64,000 nt of DNA from Corynebacterium doosanense CAU 212 = DSM 45436. GTDB lineage: Bacteria; Actinomycetota; Actinomycetes; Mycobacteriales; Mycobacteriaceae. A program made the position numbers and the translations under genes. Shown here piece after piece: positions 16,975 to 31,086 of this stretch. The DNA lies in contig NZ_CP006764.1 of assembly GCF_000767055.1 (NCBI RefSeq), forward strand, positions 744,001 to 808,000, given 5' to 3'. The stretch's first letter is position 1. Every line of letters starts with the position of its first letter. A model generated the notes under the pieces. That model was given only the letters and a program-made list of their open reading frames with translations, ran no database searches and was not told where the DNA came from.

Positions 16975-17679
16975 GTGACTGACTCTGCCTCGACCTCATC
17001 CGGATCCGCCACGCTGGGCATGCTCCTGCTCGCCGAACCCGTCTCGGCCGACGAGGTGCGGAAGTTCCTGGACGACGCGGGGTTCGAAGCCCGGCTCAGC
17101 GACGGCGGGGACGTGGTGCTCTCCGCCGTCGAGGGAGTCGAACTCATGATCTCGCCCGTGCCCCGTTCCCTGGGCGGCGACGGCGTGCTGGACAACATTC
17201 ACCCGGTGCTGACCACGGACGAGGAGATGCAGGCCATCGGGATGCACTCGGCGCACCTCATCGTCGGGGCGCTCGGGTTCGGTGACGTCCGCGATGTCTA
17301 CCGTGCGCATGCCCGCGCGCTTTCGGCGCTTGCGGGTCTGGAGCACGCCGTCGGCTACAGCATCGACGGCACGACCATGGGCGCGCAGGGGCTGCGTTCG
17401 GAGCTGGCGAACTCTCCGGAATCGCCGGTCCAGCTCTGGGCGCCCGCCTGGGTGTGGGAGGGCGATGACGGTGTCACCGGTTACACGTACGGCCTGGCCG
17501 GTTTCGGCCTTCCGGAGCTGCAGCTGGTGGACGCGGAGGTCTCGACACCGGAGGCGTATCTGCTGCTTATCGACGCCTCCCGCCACCTCATCGCCGGGGG
17601 AGAACTCAAGTCGTTTTCGGGGGAGTCTGCGTCCTGGGTGGTGGATCCTTCGCGGAAGGCGTGGCGGCTTCGTCGATAA
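16975..17679 (+). CDS. DUF4261-type protein
   Basis: A 234-aa soluble protein. The N-terminus (LGMLLLAEPVSADEVRKFL), the central PVLTTDEEMQAIGMHSAHLIVGALG and the C-terminal FGLPELQLVDAEVSTPEAYLLLIDASRHLIAGG resemble the DUF4261 family, whose function is not established. The GTG at 16975 or the one at 16966 could start it; no ribosome site is seen, so it may be leaderless. Its final codons and stop (CGT CGA TAA) are part of one copy of the recurring word CGTCGATAAGC. It diverges from the gene at 16864. Confidence 0.7.
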   Translation: MTDSASTSSGSATLGMLLLAEPVSADEVRKFLDDAGFEARLSDGGDVVLSAVEGVELMISPVPRSLGGDGVLDNIHPVLTTDEEMQAIGMHSAHLIVGALGFGDVRDVYRAHARALSALAGLEHAVGYSIDGTTMGAQGLRSELANSPESPVQLWAPAWVWEGDDGVTGYTYGLAGFGLPELQLVDAEVSTPEAYLLLIDASRHLIAGGELKSFSGESASWVVDPSRKAWRLRR

Positions 17680-17752
17680 GCTGCGGTTGCATACGCCGGA
17701 GTTCCGCGCTAACCTGGGATGCGGTCACATCAACAAAACTTGAGGAGAAACC

Positions 17753-18184
17753 ATGAACTTCCTGTCCAGCGTCGCCCTCCGCGCCATCCCCGGCGCTTTC
17801 ATCCTCAATAGCGGCATCGGCAAGATCGGTATGCCCGCCGAGGCGTCGGCCGGCATCCAGCAGTTCGCCGCATCCGGCGTTCCCGCGGTGAAGCAGATTC
17901 CCTCCGAGAAGTTCGGCACCGTGCTCGGCTGGTCCGAGGCGGCCGTCGGCGGTGCGCTGCTCGCGCCCTTCGTCCCCAACGCCGTCGCCGGTGGCGCGCT
18001 GACCACCTTCGCGGCCGGTCTGCTGTCGCTGTACTTCGCCGATCCGGACAACCGCGAGGACGACGGCATCCGCCCGTCCGAGCAGGGTCTCTCCCTGGCC
18101 AAGGACTCCTGGCTGCTCGCCACCGGGCTGGCTCTCGCGGCCACCGCCCTCGACGGCAAGCGCAAGAAGAACCGGAAGAAGTAA
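17753..18184 (+). CDS. DoxX-like membrane protein
   Basis: A 143-aa protein with about four membrane segments (residues ~8-25, ~60-80, ~82-98, ~118-133) and a very basic C-terminus (GKRKKNRKK), consistent with the DoxX/DoxD-like family. GAGGAGA lies seven bases before the ATG. Relatives in actinobacteria have been linked to thiol/oxidative stress complexes, but the role of this copy is unknown. A strong terminator follows, so it is a single-gene unit. Confidence 0.7.
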   Translation: MNFLSSVALRAIPGAFILNSGIGKIGMPAEASAGIQQFAASGVPAVKQIPSEKFGTVLGWSEAAVGGALLAPFVPNAVAGGALTTFAAGLLSLYFADPDNREDDGIRPSEQGLSLAKDSWLLATGLALAATALDGKRKKNRKK

Positions 18185-18200
18185 GACCGTCTGGCCCGCG

Positions 18201-18237
18201 AACCGGCCGTGACCGCCGAGGTCACGGCCGGTTTTTT
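18201..18237 (+). terminator. Intrinsic terminator after DoxX-like gene
   Basis: AACCGGCCGTGACC and GGTCACGGCCGGTT pair with a GCCGA loop, followed by TTTT. It separates the DoxX-like gene from the iron-transport operon. Confidence 0.9.
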
Positions 18238-18318
18238 GATGGCTGCCAGTCTATTTCCAGGATGGCGCTTGCGGTTGCGGGTGGCTGACAGCTACGGTCT
18301 AGGTATAGATGCCCTAAC

Positions 18319-18337
18319 TTAACTAAGGGTAATCTAA
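18319..18337. promoter_or_regulatory. DtxR-type iron box of siderophore ABC operon
   Basis: TTAACTAAGGGTAATCTAA matches the 19-bp DtxR consensus TTAGGTTAGSCTAACCTAA at 14 positions. It lies 38 bases before the GTG of the binding-protein gene and downstream of a -10-like TATAGA (18304-18309), a position where Fe-DtxR would block transcription. Confidence 0.75.
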
Positions 18338-18374
18338 CTTTCAGTTAGCTCATCGACCTTAAGGACTACTCCCC

Positions 18375-19424
18375 GTGAACATCCGTCGCCGCGCTCTCGC
18401 CGCCGTCGCCACCCTGACCGTGTCCGCGCTCGCTCTCTCGGCCTGCGCCACCGGTGAGGATTTCGAGGAGACGACGTCCTCCGCCTCCGCCAGTGCCACC
18501 AGCGCAGCGGGCGACGCCACCGGGACAGAGGCGGCCGGCGCGGAAACGGTCACCGTCGAGGACAACTACGGCACGCAGGAAGTTCCGGTCGATCCCTCGC
18601 CCCTGGTGGTCACGGACAACCGCTCCTTCGAGATCCTCTCCGACTGGGGCGTGAAGATCGATGCTGCTCCCAAGGCACTGGTTCCCTTCACCGTCACGGA
18701 GTACAAGGACAACCCCGACGTCATCGACATCGGAAACCACCGCGAGCCCGATCTCGAGGCGCTCACCGCGGTCCAGCCTGAGGTGGTCGTCAACGGCCAG
18801 CGGTTCTCCCAGCACTACGAGGCGATCGCCAAGCTCAACCCGGAAACCACCATGGTGGAGTTTGAGCCCCGCGAGGGTGAGCCGCTCGACGAGGAGCTCA
18901 CCCGCCACGCCGAGGCCCTGGGGCAGATCTTCGACCACGAAGACGACGCCGACCAGCTCATCGCGGACTTCGAGGACGCGCTCCAGCGCGCCAAGGACGC
19001 CTACGATCCGGAGAAGAAGGTCATGGCGGTCAACGTCTCCGGCGGCGAGGTCGGCTACATCGCCCCCTCCGTCGGCCGCACCTTCGGGCCGCTGTTCGAC
19101 CTCCTCGGACTCACCCCCGCACTCGAGATCGAGGGCGGGTCGGATGACCACCAGGGCGACGACATCTCCGTCGAGGCGATCGCCGCAGCGAATCCGGACA
19201 TCATCATCGTGCTCGACCGCGACGCCGGTACGAGCGACCGCAACGAGCCGGGCTTCACCCCCGCCCAGACCGTCATCGGCGACAACGCCGCCCTGAAGAA
19301 CACCGCCGCCATCGCCGACGGCAACGTCTACTACGCCCCGGAGGACACGTACACCAACGAGTCCATCATCACCTACACCGAGATCCTCAACGCCCTGGCT
19401 GACCAGTTCGAGGCGGCGAAGTAG
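18375..19424 (+). CDS. Iron-siderophore ABC transporter substrate-binding lipoprotein
   Basis: A 349-aa lipoprotein that captures an iron chelate for the permease encoded next. The signal peptide ends in a lipobox LSAC (Cys ~24). A linker of Ser/Ala/Thr follows, then two Rossmann-like lobes of a class III binding protein: VEDNYGTQEVPVDPSPLVVTD starts lobe 1, LEALTAVQPEVVVNG and PDIIIVLDRDAG are family-typical. The start is GTG at 18375, 38 bases after the iron box. It heads the operon 18375-22336. The chelate could be a catecholate or hydroxamate siderophore; not decidable. Confidence 0.9.
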   Translation: MNIRRRALAAVATLTVSALALSACATGEDFEETTSSASASATSAAGDATGTEAAGAETVTVEDNYGTQEVPVDPSPLVVTDNRSFEILSDWGVKIDAAPKALVPFTVTEYKDNPDVIDIGNHREPDLEALTAVQPEVVVNGQRFSQHYEAIAKLNPETTMVEFEPREGEPLDEELTRHAEALGQIFDHEDDADQLIADFEDALQRAKDAYDPEKKVMAVNVSGGEVGYIAPSVGRTFGPLFDLLGLTPALEIEGGSDDHQGDDISVEAIAAANPDIIIVLDRDAGTSDRNEPGFTPAQTVIGDNAALKNTAAIADGNVYYAPEDTYTNESIITYTEILNALADQFEAAK

Positions 19425-19495
19425 GGATCACATCCCAGTTTGACCTCGCCCGGATCCCGGGCAACATGCACGGACCACGATTGAGAACGCAGACA

Positions 19496-20494
19496 ATGAG
19501 TTCACCCGCCACCACCGGTGCCCCGAGCAGGGACGACACGTCCCATCACACGCGGCTCTGGGACACGAAACTCCTGCTTGCCCTCGCCGTGGTCCTTGCA
19601 CTTCTGGTCGCGTCCCTTCTCACGGGGCAGTACGACCTCTCCAGCCCCGATGGCCGGGAGATGTTCTTCATCACCCGCGTGCCCCGCACCGTCTCGCTCG
19701 TGCTCGCCGGCGCGGCGATGGCGATGTCCGGGCTGGTGATGCAGATGCTCACCCAGAACCGTTTTGTCGAACCGACCACCACCGGAACCACCGAATGGGC
19801 CGGGCTGGGCCTGCTGTTTGTCATCTACTTCGTTCCCACCGCATCGATCCTCGACCGCATGATCGGCGCGGTGCTGTTCGCCTTTGTGGGAACGATGGTG
19901 TTTTTCTTCTTCCTGCGCCGGGTCTCGCTGCGCTCCTCGCTGGTGGTGCCCATCATCGGCATCATGCTGGGCGCGGTCGTCGGCGCGGTGTCGACGTTCT
20001 TCGCCCTGCAGACCAACATGCTCCAGCAGCTGGGCGTGTGGTTCGCGGGCTCCTTCACCAGCGCGACGCAGGGACAGTACGAGGTCCTCTGGATCGTCGT
20101 CGTCGTGGTGGTCGCGGTGTTCTTCTTCGCCGACCGGCTCACGGTCGCCGGCCTGGGGGAGGAGTTCGCCACCAACGTCGGGGTGAACTACAACCGCATG
20201 GTGCTGATCGGTACCTCGCTCATCGCCGTGGCGACGGGCGTGGTCACCGTCGTCGTGGGCTCGCTGCCGTTTCTCGGTCTCATCGTCCCCAACGTCGTCT
20301 CCATGATCCGCGGGGATGACCTGCGCTCCAACCTGCCCTGGGTCTGTGTGCTCGGGGTGGGGATCGTCACTATGTGTGATCTCATCGGCAGGCTCATCAT
20401 CGCGCCGTTCGAGATGCCCGTCTCGGTGATTTTGGGTGTCGTCGGCGCCGTGGTCTTTGTCTTCCTCATCGTCAGGCAGACACGTAATGGATAG
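19496..20494 (+). CDS. Iron-siderophore ABC permease (FecCD family), subunit 1
   Basis: A 332-aa permease with about nine to ten membrane segments. Family motifs are RVPRTVSLVLAGAAMAMSGLVMQMLTQNRFVEPTT near the N-terminus (the typical G-A-x-L-a-x-s-G-x-x-x-Q region) and GSLPFLGLIVPNVVSMIRGDD before the last segments, the coupling contact with the ATPase. I chose the ATG at 19496; an in-frame ATG at 19466 would add ten residues. It forms a heterodimer with the next gene product and overlaps the longest start of that gene. Confidence 0.88.
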   Translation: MSSPATTGAPSRDDTSHHTRLWDTKLLLALAVVLALLVASLLTGQYDLSSPDGREMFFITRVPRTVSLVLAGAAMAMSGLVMQMLTQNRFVEPTTTGTTEWAGLGLLFVIYFVPTASILDRMIGAVLFAFVGTMVFFFFLRRVSLRSSLVVPIIGIMLGAVVGAVSTFFALQTNMLQQLGVWFAGSFTSATQGQYEVLWIVVVVVVAVFFFADRLTVAGLGEEFATNVGVNYNRMVLIGTSLIAVATGVVTVVVGSLPFLGLIVPNVVSMIRGDDLRSNLPWVCVLGVGIVTMCDLIGRLIIAPFEMPVSVILGVVGAVVFVFLIVRQTRNG

Positions 20495-20504
20495 GGGAGA
20501 GGCA

Positions 20505-21584
20505 GTGTCGACGGGAATCGAGGAGATGCCGGCCGCGCGGGCGGCATCTGGCTGGCAGCGGTCGTCGACACGCGACAGTGCGCACCGTAGTGCCGGAGCC
20601 TTCCAGTCCCCGCGGGCGGCGCGGAAGTACTGGATCATTCTGCTGGCGATGCTCGCGGTCGGAGTAGCCGCCACCTTCGGACTGCTCTGGTACGGAAATC
20701 CGATGCCGCTGGGGACCGATCAGTTCTGGCTCATCGCTGAGCGGCGGATGAATTCCGTCATCGCCATGGCCGTGGTGGCGTTGTGCCAGGCCGTGGCAAC
20801 GGTCGCGTTCCATACGGTGACCAACAACCGCATCATCACCCCGTCGATCATGGGGTTTGATGCGCTGTACACGGTGATTCACACGTCGACGATCTACTTC
20901 TTCGGCGTCGCCGGCATCATCGGCGCCCGCACCACCACGACGTTTGTCCTGCAGGTCGTGGTCATGGTGGCGCTGTCGCTGGTGCTGTACTCCTGGCTGC
21001 TGACCGGCAAACAGGCCAACATGCACGCGATGCTGCTGGTCGGCATCGTCATCGGCGGCGGGCTGGGGTCGCTGTCGACCTTCATGCAGCGCATGCTCAC
21101 GCCGAGCGAGTTCGACATCCTCAGCGCGCGGCTGTTCAGCTCCGTGAACAACGCGGACCCAGACTATTACCCCATCGCCATTCCCCTCTGCCTCACGGCG
21201 GTGACGCTGCTCTACCTGAACTCCCGGAACCTCAACCTCGTGGCACTGGGCAGTGAGACGTCGGTCAACCTCGGCCTCGGGCATCGTTTCCACAGCATCT
21301 ACACGCTGGTGCTGGTCAGCATCCTCATGGCGGTGTCCACCGCGCTGGTGGGGCCGATGACGTTCCTCGGGTTCCTCGTGGCCACGCTGGCCTATCAGTT
21401 CGCGGACACCTACGACCACCGCTACCTGTTCCCCATGGCCGCAGCGGCGGCGTTTGTCGTGCTCACGGCCGCCTACTTCGTCATGAACCACGTCTTCTAC
21501 GCGCAGGGAGTCGTCTCCATCATCATCGAGCTCGTGGGTGGCCTGGTGTTCCTGTACGTCATTCTCCGAAAGGGTCGCCTGTGA
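20505..21584 (+). CDS. Iron-siderophore ABC permease (FecCD family), subunit 2
   Basis: A 359-aa permease (from GTG 20505) with about nine membrane segments, starting at KYWIILLAMLAVGVAA. The family features are RRMNSVIAMAVVALCQAVATVAFHTVTNNRIITPSIMG and GPMTFLGFLVATLAYQ. The GTG at 20505 has AGGGGA about seven bases upstream; the ATG at 20487 inside the end of the first permease gene is also possible. Stop overlaps the ATPase start by four bases, so the operon is translationally coupled. Confidence 0.88.
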   Translation: MSTGIEEMPAARAASGWQRSSTRDSAHRSAGAFQSPRAARKYWIILLAMLAVGVAATFGLLWYGNPMPLGTDQFWLIAERRMNSVIAMAVVALCQAVATVAFHTVTNNRIITPSIMGFDALYTVIHTSTIYFFGVAGIIGARTTTTFVLQVVVMVALSLVLYSWLLTGKQANMHAMLLVGIVIGGGLGSLSTFMQRMLTPSEFDILSARLFSSVNNADPDYYPIAIPLCLTAVTLLYLNSRNLNLVALGSETSVNLGLGHRFHSIYTLVLVSILMAVSTALVGPMTFLGFLVATLAYQFADTYDHRYLFPMAAAAAFVVLTAAYFVMNHVFYAQGVVSIIIELVGGLVFLYVILRKGRL

Positions 21585-22336
21585 TCACGCTGAGCAATGT
21601 CCGCAAGGCCTACGACAACGACGTCGCCATTGGGCCCGTCAACCTGGAGATTCCCTCGGGCGGCATCACGTCCCTGGTCGGGCCCAACGGCGCGGGCAAG
21701 TCCACGCTGCTCACCATGATCGGCCGGCTGCTGACCGTCGATGAGGGGGAGATCCACGTGGCGCAGCACGACGTGTCCGCCACCAAGTCCGCGGACTTGG
21801 CCAAGATCGTCTCCATCCTGCGCCAGGAGAACCACTTCATCACCAAACTCACCGTGCGCCAGCTCGTGGGGTTCGGCCGTTTCCCCTATTCAAAGGGCCG
21901 GCTGACCAAGGAGGACGAGGCGATCATCTCGCGCTACATCGACTTCCTGAACCTCACGGAGCTGGAGAACCGGTACCTGGACCAGCTCTCGGGTGGACAG
22001 CGACAGCGCGCGTACGTGGCCATGGTGCTCAGCCAGGAGACGGATTACGTGCTTCTCGACGAGCCCCTCAACAACCTCGACATCGCCCACTCTGTGCAGA
22101 TGATGAAACACCTTGCCGACGCCGCCCGCGAGTTCGGCCGCACCATCATCATCGTCCTGCACGACATCAACTTCGCGGCCCGCTACTCCGACTACATCTG
22201 CGCGGTGAAGGACGGGAAGATCGAGGCCTTCGGAACGCCGGCCGAGGTGATGCAGGATGAGCTCCTGACCGACATCTTCAACACCGAGGTGCGCGTCATC
22301 GAAGGGCCCGACGGTTTGCTGGCTTGTTACCACTGA
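21581..22336 (+). CDS. Iron-siderophore ABC transporter ATPase
   Basis: A 251-aa ABC ATPase: Walker A GPNGAGKST, signature LSGGQRQRAYVAMVL, Walker B YVLLDEPLNNLD, H-loop VLHDINFAARYSD. The C-terminal pattern (ICAVKDGKIEAFGTPAEVM) is typical for iron-chelate importers. It starts with GTG inside the end of permease 2 and ends the DtxR-controlled operon. From memory, C. glutamicum has the same four-gene cluster downstream of its ssrA gene. Confidence 0.95.
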   Translation: MITLSNVRKAYDNDVAIGPVNLEIPSGGITSLVGPNGAGKSTLLTMIGRLLTVDEGEIHVAQHDVSATKSADLAKIVSILRQENHFITKLTVRQLVGFGRFPYSKGRLTKEDEAIISRYIDFLNLTELENRYLDQLSGGQRQRAYVAMVLSQETDYVLLDEPLNNLDIAHSVQMMKHLADAAREFGRTIIIVLHDINFAARYSDYICAVKDGKIEAFGTPAEVMQDELLTDIFNTEVRVIEGPDGLLACYH

Positions 22337-22953
22337 CCAGCGGTTAAAGATGCGTATCGACGTCCGATTTGCGCTTGCACGCCGCGTCCCTTAAAGTAGA
22401 TCAAGTCGCCACGAACGGTAGCCGAGAGGTTACAGGCGGGTGACAAGAAAGAAATTACATACCGAACTTGACTCCGGTTGAGTGAGTATGTAACTTCGAA
22501 CAGGCCCTTTCAAGCGGTTTCGGAGAGACGAAATCGTAAGAATCGTGCCAGTGTTGTGTGAGAACTCGATAGTGTGCCAATGTACTTTATTTGTTTTTTC
22601 TACCACGGCATCATCTCCGTTTTTGTGGGGTGGTGTGGGGTGGGTGCATGGCGTGTGGTTGACCTTTTTGTTCGTGGGTTGCCCCACCGGCTGATGTTGT
22701 CCCTTCTGTCACGGGGTTTGGTTGGTGGTTGGTGATACATGGATGGTTGATCATGTTCTGTGATGCGCCTGTCACCTCTGGTCTGCGTTTGTGGGCTGGG
22801 GTGTGGTGTAGCGGTTCGTGTGGGGGTTTGTCTCGTCGATTCATCCCTGCGTGGATTGTGGGCGTGGATCATGTTTGGTGGTTCATGTTTGTTTTTTGAT
22901 TGTTTTTTGTCAGTTGTTTGGACTCTTTGATGCGTCTGAATGTTTCTGCATTC
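22337..22953 (+). promoter_or_regulatory. rRNA operon promoter and leader region
   Basis: This 617-base gene-free stretch holds the rRNA promoters and the leader. Candidate promoters are TTGCAC (22375-22380) with TAGATC 16 bases on, and TTGACT (22468-22473) with TAACTT (22491-22496) 17 bases on. TGTTGTGTGAGAACT..ATAGTG at about 22553-22575 recurs in the 16S-23S spacer and resembles the antitermination/processing signal common to actinobacterial rRNA leaders. From 22600 the sequence is GT-rich and codes for nothing I can recognise. One CGTCGATACGC word (minus orientation) lies at 22352. Confidence 0.6.
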
Positions 22954-28014
<5,061 letters not shown>

Positions 28015-28187
28015 ACAAACGATTATGCCCACCACGTGGTGGTGGGTGGTTCTGCTGCACGCACTGAGATTCCCAAGTAAATGGGAACAGAAGAAAATTA
28101 TATGCTCGCGTTCATTATGCAGTGTCTGACACGACACACGTGTGGTTCATGGTGACCACCCCCTTTGGGGTGGTGTTCCATGTGTGT

Positions 28188-28305
28188 GTCGGTGGTTGAT
28201 AGCGGCAGGGAAACGCCCGGTCCCGTTCCGAACCCGGAAGCTAAGCCTGCCCGCGCTGATGGTACTGCACCCGGGAGGGTGTGGGAGAGTAAGTTGCCGC
28301 CGACC
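28188..28305 (+). rRNA. rrf: 5S ribosomal RNA
   Basis: 118 bases beginning GTCGGTGGTTGATAGCGGCAG and ending GCCGCCGAC, the two ends pairing. The inner CCCGTTCCGAACCCGGAAG loop is the standard 5S loop. Termini are set from the terminal stem. Confidence 0.93.
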
Positions 28306-28331
28306 TAAAACAACAACAACTACATAAAAGT

Positions 28332-28397
28332 GTGAGGGCCTGTGGGCCACCCCAGAGAGGATGAGAATCTTCGGGGGTGGGCCACAGGCCCTTCACC
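28332..28397 (+). terminator. rRNA operon terminator hairpin
   Basis: GTGAGGGCCTGTGGGCCACCCC pairs with GGGGTGGGCCACAGGCCCTTCAC, one bulge, with a loop of about twenty bases. It lacks a long T run but is the only strong hairpin after the 5S gene and also lies in front of the opposing RluA remnant. Confidence 0.75.
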
Positions 28398-28419
28398 CAT
28401 GCCCGAATGCCGTTGCGCC

Positions 28420-28703
28420 TCAGAGGCGAAACGTCCGGAAGTCGTGGGTGAAGGGGTCCCGGAAGCTGAGCTGCGTGGCGCTCAGGCGTAGCGGCCTGTG
28501 GAAGTCCTCCTGCGCTGCGGGCAGGGGAGCGGGATAGGCGTTGTCGCCGAGGATGGGCGCCCCGGCGAGGTGCATGTGCAGGCGGAGCTGGTGGGTCTTC
28601 CCGGTCTGCGGGCTCAGCACGTACCGCGCGAGCGGTGGCTGGCTGCCGTGGTGGGATTCGAGGAGACGGTGTTCGTCGTCGCCAAGCGGAACCACACAGA
28701 CAG
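28420..28703 (-). pseudogene. Remnant of an RluA-family pseudouridine synthase (C-terminal part only)
   Basis: About 95 codons match the C-terminal part of RluA-type pseudouridine synthases: RYVLSPQTGKTHQLRLHMHL, then GAPILGDNAYP and a final strand SFRDPFTHDFRTF. The catalytic GRLD motif and the whole N-terminal half are missing; upstream the same frame runs into the hairpin and 3' end of the DUF3239 gene. It is therefore a decayed or truncated copy. Its location directly next to the rRNA operon suggests loss by a rearrangement at rrn, which is inference. Confidence 0.75.
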
Positions 28704-28740
28704 CAGAACGGGGCCGCCTCCAGAGGAGGCGGCCCCGTTC
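28704..28740 (-). terminator. Terminator hairpin after DUF3239 gene
   Basis: GGGGCCGCCTC and GAGGCGGCCCC form an 11-bp GC hairpin 17 bases after the stop at 28757 on the minus strand. It interrupts what remains of the RluA-like frame. Confidence 0.7.
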
Positions 28741-28756
28741 GAGGTTCTGAGGGGGT

Positions 28757-29404
28757 TTAGAGAACCAGCAGGTTGTTCTGCGTGGCCTTGACGTCATCGA
28801 GTCGACGGCGCTCGCGTTCGAGTCGATCCCACTCGGACTGAGGGATGGACCTGCGGGCGATGTCCACCACATCCTGGTCCGGGGTGCCCCAGCCGATCGG
28901 CATCGGGGTCACCTCCTGCCAGTGGTGTTGCTCCCTCGTGTCCCGCCGGCCCAGCACTGCGGCCGCGGGCACCTTCATGCCCACTTTCGGGTTCTTGATC
29001 CCCGGGATGTGGGTGATGTTGCGCAGCGCCAGGCCCCAACGGGGAGCTGCGTCGGGATCGACGTTGGTGTTCACCAGCGCCAGCAGCATGAAGTCCCGTT
29101 CGTTGACCTCCGCGATGACGGCGGGGACGAGCGGGTAGGCGTCGTAGAGCGGCTGAACTTTTTTGAACCTCTTTGCCACCACGAGACCGACCACCGCGAA
29201 CGTGATGCCCAGCGCGATGGCAACGAGGAGGATCATCAGCCCCCACACCGCCCGGTGGGCCAGGAAGAAGTAGGCGAGTGCGCCGGCGATGACCACCAGC
29301 ACTCCCAGTCCGATGCCGCCGGCGCGGACGCGGCGGGTGTCGCGGATCATCTCGTTGTGTTTTCGGGCGAAGGGCTCGTCGACGTCGAACTTGAAGATCT
29401 TCAT
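28757..29404 (-). CDS. DUF3239 membrane protein
   Basis: A 215-aa protein with a short N-terminal cytoplasmic part, two membrane segments (residues ~30-50 and ~53-78) and a soluble C-terminal domain (LVPAVIAEVNERDFMLLALVNTN, GMKVPAAAVLGRRD). The pattern matches the corynebacterial DUF3239 family of unknown function. The ATG at 29404 was taken because upstream codons overlap the helicase gene end. It follows the XPB helicase gene by ten bases, so the two are likely cotranscribed. Confidence 0.75.
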   Translation of the reverse strand: MKIFKFDVDEPFARKHNEMIRDTRRVRAGGIGLGVLVVIAGALAYFFLAHRAVWGLMILLVAIALGITFAVVGLVVAKRFKKVQPLYDAYPLVPAVIAEVNERDFMLLALVNTNVDPDAAPRWGLALRNITHIPGIKNPKVGMKVPAAAVLGRRDTREQHHWQEVTPMPIGWGTPDQDVVDIARRSIPQSEWDRLERERRRLDDVKATQNNLLVL

Positions 29405-29414
29405 TGCGGCAACT

Positions 29415-31073
29415 CTACTGGAGCTGATCGATGTCCGAAGCGTCGACGATGCGGTAGGCGTACCCCTGCTCGGCGAGGAAGCGCTGCCGGTGGGCGGCAT
29501 ATTCGGTGTCGAGGGAGTCCCGGGACACGAGGGTGTAGAAGTGCGCCTGGCTCCCGGACGCCTTGGGACGTAGCAACCGGCCGAGGCGCTGCGCCTCCTC
29601 CTGTCGGGATCCGAAGGTGCCGGAGATCTGGATGGCCACGCCCGCCTCGGGGAGGTCGATGGAGAAGTTGGCCACCTTGGACACCACCAGGACCTTGGTG
29701 TCGCCGGAGCGGAAGGAATCGAACGCCTCCTCGCGTGCGCGGGTGGTGGAGGAGCCGTCGATAAGCGGCGCCCCGATGTGGGCGGCGATATCCTCCAGCT
29801 GCTCGATGTACGCGCCGATGACGAGGATCTGCTCGCCCTCGTGGCGTGTGAGGAGCTTATCGACGACGCGGTGCTTGCTCACCGACGTCGCCGCGACGCG
29901 GTACCGGTCGCGGGTCTCGGCGGTGGCGTAGACCATGCGTTCCGCGTCGGTCATGGTGGTGCGCACCTCGACGCATTCGGCGGTGGCGATGTAGCCGGCC
30001 ATCTCGAGTTCTTTCCAGGGGGCGTCGTAACGCTTGGGGCCGATGAGGGAGAAGACGTCTTCCTCGCGGCCGTCCTCACGCACGAGGGTGGCGGTCAGGC
30101 CCAGGCGCCGGCGCGACTGCAGGTCCGAGGTCATGCGGAAGACCGGGGCGGGCAGGAGGTGGACCTCGTCGTAGATGATGAGGCCCCAGTCGCGGGAATC
30201 GAAAAGTTCGAGGGCCCGGTATTCACCCTTCGTCTTGCGGGTGACCACCTGGTATGTGGCGATGGTGACCGGCTTGATCTCCTTGCGTTCGCCGGAGTAG
30301 TCGCCGATCTCCTCGGCAGTGAGGGTGGTGCGGCGGATGAGCTCGTCGCGCCATTGCCGGCCGGCCACCGTGTTGGTCACCAGGATGAGCGTGGTGGCCT
30401 GTGCCCTGGCCATCGCTGCCGCGCCGACGATGGTCTTGCCCGCGCCGCAGGGGAGGACCACCACGCCGGATCCGCCCTCCCAGAAAGAGTCCGCCGCGTA
30501 CTGCTGGTAGTCGCGCATGCTCCAGTCGGTGTTCTCGGTGGACAGGGCGATGGGGTGCGCCTCGCCGTCGACGTAACCCGCGAGGTCCTCGGCGGGCCAG
30601 GAGACCTTGATGAGTTCCTGCTTGAGCCGGCCGCGGGCGGAGGGGAAGACGATGATGGTGCGGTCATCGATACGCTCACCGAGCATGTCCCGGAGTTTCT
30701 TGTGGCGCACGAGCTCTTCGAGCACGGGTTTCTCGTCCGTCTCCAGCACGAGTCCGTGCGCAGGATGTTTGAGGATTCGCACGCGGCCGTAGCGGCCCAT
30801 GGTCTCCGCGACGTCGATGAGCAGGGCCTGCGGCACCGGGAAACGTGAGTAACGCTCCAGCACGTCCACGGCCTGCTCGGCGTCGTGGCCGGCGGCGCGG
30901 GCGTTCCAGAGCGCCAGCGGGGTGATGCGGTACGTGTGCACGTGCTCCGGGGCGCGCTCGAGCTCGGCGAAGGGGGCCAGCGCGGCGCGGGCCTCGGCGG
31001 CCGACGGGTGGTCGACCTCGAGGAGCACGGTCTTGTCCGACTGGACGATCAGGGGGCCATCACCAAAAGTCAT
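29415..31073 (-). CDS. XPB/ERCC3-type DNA helicase
   Basis: A 552-aa superfamily 2 helicase of the XPB type found in actinobacteria. The N-terminal ~170 residues form the damage-recognition-like domain. Helicase motifs: LPCGAGKT (I), TNTVAGRQW (Ia), IYDEVHLLP (II, DEVH), RLGLTATLVRED (III with the RED motif of XPB), and EEAQRLGRLLRP (VI). XPB unwinds DNA in nucleotide excision repair and transcription in eukaryotes; the mycobacterial homologue is an ATP-dependent 3'-5' helicase. Its usual neighbour, the helicase-associated protein, lies at 33952-36156, separated here by an ABC transporter module. Confidence 0.93.
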   Translation of the reverse strand: MTFGDGPLIVQSDKTVLLEVDHPSAAEARAALAPFAELERAPEHVHTYRITPLALWNARAAGHDAEQAVDVLERYSRFPVPQALLIDVAETMGRYGRVRILKHPAHGLVLETDEKPVLEELVRHKKLRDMLGERIDDRTIIVFPSARGRLKQELIKVSWPAEDLAGYVDGEAHPIALSTENTDWSMRDYQQYAADSFWEGGSGVVVLPCGAGKTIVGAAAMARAQATTLILVTNTVAGRQWRDELIRRTTLTAEEIGDYSGERKEIKPVTIATYQVVTRKTKGEYRALELFDSRDWGLIIYDEVHLLPAPVFRMTSDLQSRRRLGLTATLVREDGREEDVFSLIGPKRYDAPWKELEMAGYIATAECVEVRTTMTDAERMVYATAETRDRYRVAATSVSKHRVVDKLLTRHEGEQILVIGAYIEQLEDIAAHIGAPLIDGSSTTRAREEAFDSFRSGDTKVLVVSKVANFSIDLPEAGVAIQISGTFGSRQEEAQRLGRLLRPKASGSQAHFYTLVSRDSLDTEYAAHRQRFLAEQGYAYRIVDASDIDQLQ

Positions 31074-31086
31074 AAGGCCCGCAAGT

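Noticed and set aside
19502..20674. 390-aa minus-strand frame across the permease genes (His/Asp/Gly-rich)
   Set aside because: Antisense shadow of a hydrophobic membrane protein gene; composition is typical for such shadows.
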